Shown: in pieces, positions 49,020-54,562 of the stretch
How positions within the stretch are numbered: the first letter of the stretch is position 1
Layout of the letters: every line of letters starts with the position of its first letter
Origin: MGIIb-O1 sp002457595
GTDB taxonomy: Archaea > Thermoplasmatota > Poseidoniia > Poseidoniales > Thalassarchaeaceae
Assembly (NCBI GenBank): GCA_045568115.1
Contig: JBJLBO010000003.1
Location: 1 to 54,562, forward strand
DNA length: 54,562 bases
Direction: 5' to 3'
The notes under the pieces: generated by a model
Seen by the model: only the letters and a program-made list of their open reading frames with translations
Told to the model about the DNA's origin: nothing
Databases searched by the model: none
Made by a program: the position numbers and the translations under genes

Positions 49020-49376
49020 ATGACTTGGTTGAGTCTGATTGGAAAAGGGTTGTTCAGTGGCGCAATAATTGTCGCCGCTAGTGAGATTGCAAAGAAGTCA
49101 GCGGCTTTCGGGGCAATGGTGATATCTCTGCCGCTTGCGAGCATAATGGCGATGACTATTCTGTATCAAGAGACGAAGGATTCAGCTCAGGTCGCAGACT
49201 TCGCTGAAGGCATACTTTGGCTTGTATTACCATCAATGACTCTGTTCTTTGTCACGCCTTGGATGTTAAGGCGTGATTACGGATTCGAAGTTTCTATGGC
49301 TGCGGGAATCGCATGCACCATTCTCGCATACGCTGTGGGCATATGGGCCGCTGAATCAATAGGAAATGTTAGTTGA
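49020..49376 (+). CDS. DUF3147-like membrane protein
   Basis: The 118-residue protein has four hydrophobic segments and the stretch FGAMVISLPLASIMAMTILYQETKDSAQVADFAEG, which matches the DUF3147 pattern of small polytopic proteins. A conserved LPSMTLFFVTPWMLRR segment follows. Function is unknown. Its stop abuts the convergent HAD phosphatase gene. Confidence 0.7.
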   Translation: MTWLSLIGKGLFSGAIIVAASEIAKKSAAFGAMVISLPLASIMAMTILYQETKDSAQVADFAEGILWLVLPSMTLFFVTPWMLRRDYGFEVSMAAGIACTILAYAVGIWAAESIGNVS

Positions 49377-49799
49377 TTATTCGTCATCGAATACTTCGAT
49401 TTCCACATTACGCTTGACAAGGTCGGTGAACTTGGAAGTATAGCGTGTTGCACGGACGACGTGGTTGTCTATCCAGTGGTAATTTCCACCTCTCGGTTTA
49501 CCCATCAATAATGTATGATATTGGAATCCTTTCTCTTCCAACCAAGTCTCCGTTACTTCTCGGTGATCTTCAGTTCGGGCTGTGAAGAAACATATGTGGT
49601 GTCCTTCACTATACCATCTGTTGATTGTTTCAACAGCATCTGGGTATGCCTCGGCGGTAACCATTCTTTCGGGTTCTTCGTTTGGAATATCTTCTCCAAC
49701 CGTGCCATCTATATCGATAAGGTAGTTCTTTTTATCTCCAGAAATAATTGGGCTGACTCGGTTTCCATCTTCTCCGATGCTATCTACCAACTCACCCAT
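49377..49799 (-). CDS. HAD superfamily phosphatase-like protein
   Basis: The protein has the HAD motifs: motif I LIDIDGTVGED with the Asp nucleophile and D-x-D-G-T, motif II FFTART, and a lysine/Asp motif III-IV region in GKPRGGNYHWIDN. At 140 residues it is a minimal HAD without a large cap, similar to small polysaccharide- or nucleotide-directed HAD hydrolases. The substrate is unknown. It is divergent from the dimethylargininase gene. Confidence 0.8.
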   Translation of the reverse strand: MGELVDSIGEDGNRVSPIISGDKKNYLIDIDGTVGEDIPNEEPERMVTAEAYPDAVETINRWYSEGHHICFFTARTEDHREVTETWLEEKGFQYHTLLMGKPRGGNYHWIDNHVVRATRYTSKFTDLVKRNVEIEVFDDE

Positions 49800-49870
49800 G
49801 TCCTACCTCCGCCGGAGACAGCCTTTCAACAAAATGGATTAGCACCCTCTATTCGCTTATTTTCCTGATT

Positions 49871-50725
49871 GTGGAACTAATTAACCGGATTCCGAACGAT
49901 TATGAATGGCAAGGCGGGCGGCCAATCATGCCTGGTGCATACGACAGGAGTCGGCAAGCAGCGGTTGTACGGGCGATATCGCCTAATTTCGATAATGCAC
50001 TCGCTGTATATTTTGGTAATTCAACCCCAGACCCAATTGCTGCTCAAGGGGCTCATGATGCCTATGTTGCGGCTCTACGTGCACATGGGACAGAAGTTAC
50101 AGTTCTACCTGCGCTGGCTAATTTTCCTGATTGTTGCTTTGTTGAAGATACTGCGGTAATGGTTGATGGAAAGGCTATCATTCCTAACATGGGTCATCAC
50201 TCTAGAGAAGGTGAGCAGGATGCTGTTGCTGAGCACATGGCTTCTACAGCAGAGGTGTTGCGAATGCCGAAGGGCGCAACACTTGATGGCGGAGATGTTG
50301 TTTTCTTCGATGACAGGTATTTGGTCGGAGTTTCGACGCGTACTAATCAAGCGGGTGCTGATTTCCTCGCTAAACATGTAAAGGAAGAGGATTATGATAT
50401 TGAGTACATCAAAATTCCAGATTCAACTCTCCACCTAACTACTGTTTGTTCATCACCACGCCCTGGGATGATTATTGCAGCAGAAGGGCATCTAACTGCC
50501 TCTCAACTCGAGCCTTTAGCTAAAGATCTTGTTTGGGTGCCAAATTCAGAAAGTTATGCAGCCAATACAATTGGTTACAAAGGAGACAAGGTTATTGTTG
50601 CAGGTGGTTTTTCTGTAACAAGACAAACCCTACTTGATGAAGGATTCCAGATAACCAGTATCGACATGAATCCAATTATGCAAGCGGATGGTTCCTTGAC
50701 TTGTTTATCTGTGTTTACTCAATAG
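49871..50725 (+). CDS. Dimethylarginine dimethylaminohydrolase / arginine-deiminase-fold hydrolase
   Basis: The protein belongs to the guanidine-modifying (amidinotransferase) fold and resembles DDAH, which hydrolyses methylated arginine to citrulline. Key features are NFPDCCFVEDTAVM with the substrate-binding acidic residues, LDGGDVVFFDDRYLVGVS, the catalytic His in STLHLTTVCS and the nucleophilic Cys in DGSLTCLSV near the C-terminus. Length (284 aa) matches DDAH. It starts at GTG. Substrates other than methylarginine, such as arginine itself, are possible. It is followed by two surface-protein genes on the same strand. Confidence 0.9.
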   Translation: MELINRIPNDYEWQGGRPIMPGAYDRSRQAAVVRAISPNFDNALAVYFGNSTPDPIAAQGAHDAYVAALRAHGTEVTVLPALANFPDCCFVEDTAVMVDGKAIIPNMGHHSREGEQDAVAEHMASTAEVLRMPKGATLDGGDVVFFDDRYLVGVSTRTNQAGADFLAKHVKEEDYDIEYIKIPDSTLHLTTVCSSPRPGMIIAAEGHLTASQLEPLAKDLVWVPNSESYAANTIGYKGDKVIVAGGFSVTRQTLLDEGFQITSIDMNPIMQADGSLTCLSVFTQ

Positions 50726-50767
50726 AAAATGAGTGTATATTTAGGCCGCCCTCCTGTCCTTTGTTCG

Positions 50768-51418
50768 ATGAATACGGGTGCGAAAGTTATGGTTGGCATT
50801 GGCGCCTTCATGTTGATTGGTGGCATTTTGGCTACTGTAATGGGATTTGGCAACGTTGCCGAGGCCGATAGTTGGAAGCCAACTGATGACATCTATTTAG
50901 AAGGTGAAAGTGGAGATAATAGTTTCATACATGTTGAGGGAGGAAATGGGACCTCCGTTGCAGTATTCGTAACTGATGACGTTAGATGTGATGATTTTAC
51001 ACTCGAAATAGTTGGAGGGGATGCATGGTGGAAAGTAGATGATTGTGTCGACCTAGAAGGTAGGTCCGTGCCGAGGGGGTATGAAAATGACCCCGAGGGG
51101 TGGTTACATATCGGTACGATTGTGGAGCTTGAAGATGGTGTTGAGTATACAATTACAACCAGTCACGACGTTGTTTTAGTAGGATGGGAAGTCATTGAGG
51201 GGGTGCTTGGAGAATTCTTTGGAGGTCTTGCTGCAATATGTGGAGGGCCAACTTTCCTATGCTGTGGTTTGATTTTTCTGTTGATTGGAATTGTTATGGC
51301 GATTACACAAAAGGGCAATGAAAAAACAGAAACTAGGATTGAAATTAATCAAGAAATTGAAGCTGGTTCTGAAGGTACTGAGTTTTCGTATGATAAACAA
51401 GAAGACCCGTTCAATTGA
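50768..51418 (+). CDS. Membrane protein with two helices and extracytoplasmic domain
   Basis: The product is not assigned to a named family. From ATG 50768 it has a first membrane helix (VMVGIGAFMLIGGILATVMGF) and an ectodomain of about 120 residues with two cysteines (DDVRCDDF and VDDCVD) that could form a disulfide. A second helix (about residues 160-187, with CGGPTFLCCGLIFLLIG) and a charged cytoplasmic tail follow. An earlier start at 50729 would add 13 residues. Its end overlaps the lipoprotein peptidase gene by 29 nt. Confidence 0.7.
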   Translation: MNTGAKVMVGIGAFMLIGGILATVMGFGNVAEADSWKPTDDIYLEGESGDNSFIHVEGGNGTSVAVFVTDDVRCDDFTLEIVGGDAWWKVDDCVDLEGRSVPRGYENDPEGWLHIGTIVELEDGVEYTITTSHDVVLVGWEVIEGVLGEFFGGLAAICGGPTFLCCGLIFLLIGIVMAITQKGNEKTETRIEINQEIEAGSEGTEFSYDKQEDPFN

Positions 51419-53165
51419 ACTGCTCCAAACTACTCGGCAGGGTGTGCGGCCACAAAGACTGGCGTCTCTTTTCGTTGTTGGCCTAATGCTGACTGTACCA
51501 CTCAGTGGTTGCTTTGGTAGTGACTCGGCCTCGGTTTCTCCGGACAATCTTGAGATTACGTTTTCAAGTAATGAAGCTGGATTTTTTCAAGATTTGACAT
51601 TTGATGTAACAACTAAAATGTCGGTTTTCATTCCATACCTTTTGAAAGATCCGAATACTCAATTCATACAAAATTCAACAGTTCTAGATTTGGCAAAAGG
51701 TGAATCTGTGACTCTGTCTATATTGACTCCTCCGAGAACTGAAACCATGTTATTCATGGTAGGTGATTCCGGTAGGGATAATTGGCCTATTCGAAATCAA
51801 GAAGAATCGTGGGATACATGGTTGGCTCGTGGCGGTAATTCTGGAGAGTTCAGTGACGCGATTATGCGAGTTACGGCAGGACTCAACTCAACCTTTGATA
51901 CTGTAAATCGTAGTATTGAAACCGGTGGTTCGGTTGGAATTAAAACTCTGAATATTCAGAGAAGCGTGAACATTGGATTGGATGAAGGAGGGGCTCACTC
52001 GACTGGTTTACTACATGGAAGAATAGTTTACGACCGACTTTACGAAATTACCGACCCGGCAAATTCACTTGATATTGTAGATGGAAAGGCTGGCTATTAC
52101 GATAGGTGGGCTGGGCAAGGAAATGCTGCCTATGAGGATGCAGCGCAATACCTCATTTCTGAATTGCAAGGTTTTGGATTAGAAGTGAAAACTCATAGGT
52201 TTGAATTTACTGATATTTTCAATGTGCAAAATATCGAGGCGTACAATATCTGTGCCTACAAATGGGGCAGTTTAGAAATTAATGAATGGCTTGTTTTTGG
52301 TGCTCATTTCGATATCGCACCGCCAGCAAATGCGGTTCTTCTAGACCCTCATGTTACTGGCTCGAGGACTTATGGAACTAGAGTCGGTGCTTACGATAAC
52401 ACAGCGGGAACTTCCATGGTTCTAGAAACTGCAAGAGCCTTGGCTGATTTTGAGAGTCGGCGTACTATGGTATTCTGCCTTTGGTCTGGAGAAGAAGGTG
52501 GAAAGAGAGGATCGGATTACTGGACTGATTATTACGTCAAGGAAGACAACCCAGATGTTACCGTTACAAATTACATCAACCTCGACATGGCTGGTGTGAA
52601 CTGGCCTGGAGGAGGAGGTGCGCCACATGGTGATCCTGACCCTCAAATTGACGATGATGGATATCCTAAGGATGAGGAGGTCTGGCCAATGAGAGTGTAC
52701 ATCGGGCCCGGGCCAAATCACGATAAATTAGACCAACCCGGAATGGTGGGACTTTCGAATTGGATTGGATCTGATGCTTTGGGGTTAGAGGAACAAATGG
52801 GCACACTAGTAGGAACTAACTATTCTGCAGATACATGGAAAACCAATGTCTGGCTTGATTCCGACCGGCCAGAAATTATCGTCTACGAAGACACAACCGC
52901 AAGGAGTGATCACGCCAGCTTCCAGGATAATCTAGGAACTGTGACTGTGGGCTTTGGTGGATTGGTGGACGGTTACTGGTGCTATCATCAGACCTGCGAC
53001 ACCCTAGAAGAAATGGAAGAGTGGATGGATACAACCGGCAAGGATTACGGAGAAGACAACACTGGTGTTGCTAATCTTGTGAACAGTCTCGATATGATAA
53101 CGTGGTGGGCTCTGATGACCTTCTTCCACTGTGATGAGAAGCCCGTATTGAACGCTATACCATGA
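51390..53165 (+). CDS. M28 family metallopeptidase, putative lipoprotein
   Basis: From ATG 51390 the protein begins with a basic stretch, a hydrophobic helix and the lipobox-like LTVPLSGC, so it is probably a lipid-anchored surface protein. A beta-rich N-terminal domain is followed by an M28 peptidase domain: VFGAHFDIAPP (His), VGAYDNTAGTSMVLETA (Asp), CLWSGEEGGKRGSDYW (Glu pair), YINLDMAGVNWPG (Asp) and ARSDHASF (His). A proline/glycine-rich insert (GGGGAPHGDPDPQIDDDG) lies after the Asp ligand. The open frame extends upstream to 51285, but that part has no signal-peptide character. It ends next to the convergent M50 protease gene. Confidence 0.9.
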   Translation: MINKKTRSIELLQTTRQGVRPQRLASLFVVGLMLTVPLSGCFGSDSASVSPDNLEITFSSNEAGFFQDLTFDVTTKMSVFIPYLLKDPNTQFIQNSTVLDLAKGESVTLSILTPPRTETMLFMVGDSGRDNWPIRNQEESWDTWLARGGNSGEFSDAIMRVTAGLNSTFDTVNRSIETGGSVGIKTLNIQRSVNIGLDEGGAHSTGLLHGRIVYDRLYEITDPANSLDIVDGKAGYYDRWAGQGNAAYEDAAQYLISELQGFGLEVKTHRFEFTDIFNVQNIEAYNICAYKWGSLEINEWLVFGAHFDIAPPANAVLLDPHVTGSRTYGTRVGAYDNTAGTSMVLETARALADFESRRTMVFCLWSGEEGGKRGSDYWTDYYVKEDNPDVTVTNYINLDMAGVNWPGGGGAPHGDPDPQIDDDGYPKDEEVWPMRVYIGPGPNHDKLDQPGMVGLSNWIGSDALGLEEQMGTLVGTNYSADTWKTNVWLDSDRPEIIVYEDTTARSDHASFQDNLGTVTVGFGGLVDGYWCYHQTCDTLEEMEEWMDTTGKDYGEDNTGVANLVNSLDMITWWALMTFFHCDEKPVLNAIP

Positions 53166-53169
53166 TGAC

Positions 53170-54012
53170 CTAACTTAGGAGGCCATTGAGGTATTCCATA
53201 TTGAACCAAATTAAACTAAGGCAAATAACGAGCCAGATATAGAAATAAACATTTGACCATGTTTTGATTTTCTTTCCATCAAGTGGGCCGAAAGGAAGCA
53301 TGTTGAATGTCGCTAAGACCGCATTGCCCCACATCCAAGGACTTAGAATGGCGCTCAGATAATCTATATCTCCAGCCCCCAAAGAGATTGTTGCAAGCCC
53401 TATGATCCAAAGTGCTACATTGGTAACAGGCCCGGCAAGGGCTATTTTTCCAAACTGGCTTTTTGTTGTATGTCCCATCACCATTACTGCACCGGGTGCC
53501 ATGAATACAATACCAAGAATTGCGGCCAAAACGACACCAAATCTAAGCCCGGCTGGTGAGGCTCTGAATTCGGCCCAACAACCATAATGACGAGCCATAA
53601 TTTTGTGGGCGATTTCATGGAGAAGAAAGGCTGGGGCAAGAGCAAGAAAGTAGACTATCCCTCCAATAACGAAAACTTTTGGAGTTGATAATGCACCAAT
53701 TATCCCTCCAGTTGACATGAATGCTAAAGCGAGAGTGAATGCTAATGTGGCTTGAACTAAATGCTCTATTTCTATCTTAGAAAAATGCCAAATTGGGCCT
53801 TTGTGAATGTAGATTTGTTTGGGTTGTGGTTCTTCACCAAAAACTCGGAAAAATGGTTGGCCGCCTTGGTTATTGTTGGAGAAAACAACTCTGACGTGTG
53901 GCTTTCGCCAATTGCCATCATCTCGCGCGCGACTATGACTTGGAGGAGTTCTAGTTCGCTCAAAGGGGTCATCCTCTAAGCGCGAGGCACGAGGGTCTCT
54001 CTCTGCTGCCAT
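53170..54012 (-). CDS. Site-2 protease family (M50) membrane metalloprotease
   Basis: The 280-residue protein is a membrane-embedded zinc protease. The HExxH motif is in FLLHEIAHKIMARHYG. A conserved GPVTNVALWI segment follows, and the third ligand is in LPFGPLDGKKI (the N-x-x-P-x-x-x-x-D-G motif). About five to six membrane helices are visible. A cytoplasmic N-terminal tail of about 90 residues, rich in Arg and Pro, precedes them. Such proteases cut membrane-anchored regulators within the bilayer. The target is unknown. Confidence 0.9.
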   Translation of the reverse strand: MAAERDPRASRLEDDPFERTRTPPSHSRARDDGNWRKPHVRVVFSNNNQGGQPFFRVFGEEPQPKQIYIHKGPIWHFSKIEIEHLVQATLAFTLALAFMSTGGIIGALSTPKVFVIGGIVYFLALAPAFLLHEIAHKIMARHYGCWAEFRASPAGLRFGVVLAAILGIVFMAPGAVMVMGHTTKSQFGKIALAGPVTNVALWIIGLATISLGAGDIDYLSAILSPWMWGNAVLATFNMLPFGPLDGKKIKTWSNVYFYIWLVICLSLIWFNMEYLNGLLS

Positions 54013-54054
54013 TATGCTTGCCTTGCTGCCGACTGGTTTGAAGTCTCGCGCTAA

Positions 54055-54546
54055 TCAATCCTCATCCAGAAGCTCTCCAACTTCGGCAATGAGTTCGTCC
54101 CAAGTAGGAACATCTAGAGGTTCTTCGGTCTTGAATAATGAGAGAAATTCTGCTCTTTGTTCTGCTTCTGGGGGTTTTTTCGCCCAGGGGCTCTGGTTAG
54201 CGACATCGCGAATTAGTGACTTGTCTTCTTTCGCTCTTTGTTTCGCAAAGCGCGCCTCAATTTGTTCTTGTGTAATCACCTCTTCTTTGCCTTGATGAGA
54301 ATCGATTAACTGTTGGTAAACTAACATTGAGTCTCCGTGGATCGCATCATCAATGTGCTTTCCTGGTTCAGAAAGCATTGAAACAAATTCGCGGGCTAAT
54401 CGGTGTGCTTTTGTTGTCGATGGCCCACTTGTTAGTTTGTCGCGAGCTCGTGCATGAGAACCAATACAAGTACGACAGCGTACTGTTCCCGCCTCGTCCA
54501 AGGCGTCGCAAGTCAAACAGCATACTGCGAATCCCATTTGCTCCAT
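54055..54546 (-). CDS. Zinc-ribbon-like hypothetical protein
   Basis: The 163-residue protein opens with a four-cysteine motif, C-x-x-C in CCLTCDALDEAG and C-x-x-C in VRCRTCI, that probably binds zinc. A basic segment (GSHARARDK) and helical region follow. The C-terminal half is charged and low in structure, with TWDELIAEVGELLDED at the end. No enzyme signature is visible. ATG 54537 would shorten it by three residues. It is upstream of the M50 protease gene on the same strand, with about 40 nt between them. Confidence 0.65.
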   Translation of the reverse strand: MEQMGFAVCCLTCDALDEAGTVRCRTCIGSHARARDKLTSGPSTTKAHRLAREFVSMLSEPGKHIDDAIHGDSMLVYQQLIDSHQGKEEVITQEQIEARFAKQRAKEDKSLIRDVANQSPWAKKPPEAEQRAEFLSLFKTEEPLDVPTWDELIAEVGELLDED

Positions 54547-54562
54547 CGCGCGCCTTGGCAGT

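Noticed and set aside
51285..51389. Longer N-terminus for the M28 lipoprotein
   Set aside because: The added 35 residues are Lys/Leu-rich, lie wholly inside the upstream gene and precede a good signal peptide that starts at 51390.

Overview
The window looks like a chromosomal stretch of a marine planktonic euryarchaeon of the Marine Group II / Poseidoniales type. This is an inference from gene content. Clearly archaeal genes are present: a DnaG-type primase, a thermosome subunit, 4-phosphopantoate--beta-alanine ligase, the KEOPS subunit Pcc1 and a PINA/COG1855-like ATPase. They sit among bacterial-looking genes (bacterial-type MetK, PurH, PurN, GcvH, a Bacteroidota-like deoxyhypusine synthase homologue) and surface or secreted proteins (M28 peptidases, an esterase with thrombospondin-type-3 repeats, a TPR protein). 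Genes are packed tightly, often with end overlaps of a few bases. Several starts have TATA-like boxes 20-30 nt upstream, as expected for short or leaderless archaeal transcripts. Apart from the intervals holding the two tRNA genes, no gene-free gap exceeds about 250 bases. I saw no CRISPR array, rRNA gene, insertion sequence or replication origin.

Layout. 1-5500: metK (cut by the window edge), pcc1, an FAD oxidoreductase, nadC with the CoA-pathway ligase, and an isocitrate/isopropylmalate-type dehydrogenase. 5588-9412: a coiled-coil protein, an orphan adenine DNA methyltransferase, a THEP1-type NTPase whose N-terminus appears frameshifted, and a small membrane protein. 9459-12890: gcvH, RNase HI, a threonine/serine dehydratase with an abrupt base-composition change, and membrane proteins. 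12897-18196: tRNA-Cys, a membrane protein that seems to start at CTG, then aminotransferase-speD-deoxyhypusine synthase homologue, and enolase. 18266-20152: an unusual two-gene unit made of a membrane-anchored HTH protein and an HNH protein with three copies of an unrecognised repeat, preceded by paired palindromic operators. 20224-26556: an Lrp-type regulator, a methyltransferase, a redoxin, a TPR protein and dnaG. 26788-31528: a TerB-like gene, two unknown genes and mobA, then purN, a DUF454 protein and a divergent ZIP transporter/NikR-like pair. 31530-38289: purH, thermosome, PINA-like ATPase and threonine synthase. 38452-44465: a sulfotransferase, two glycosyltransferases, a PLP enzyme paired with an APH-type kinase, and a MOSC protein. 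44455-54546: esterase, M28 peptidases, tRNA-Leu, dimethylargininase, site-2 protease and a zinc-ribbon protein.

The best candidate for something undescribed is the HTH-membrane/HNH-triple-repeat unit with its own operators (18266-20152). Other points worth a check are the lysine-less deoxyhypusine synthase homologue next to speD, the PINA-like ATPase with no PIN domain, the kinase/PLP-enzyme pair, the composition breakpoint inside the dehydratase gene, and the altered elbow of tRNA-Cys.
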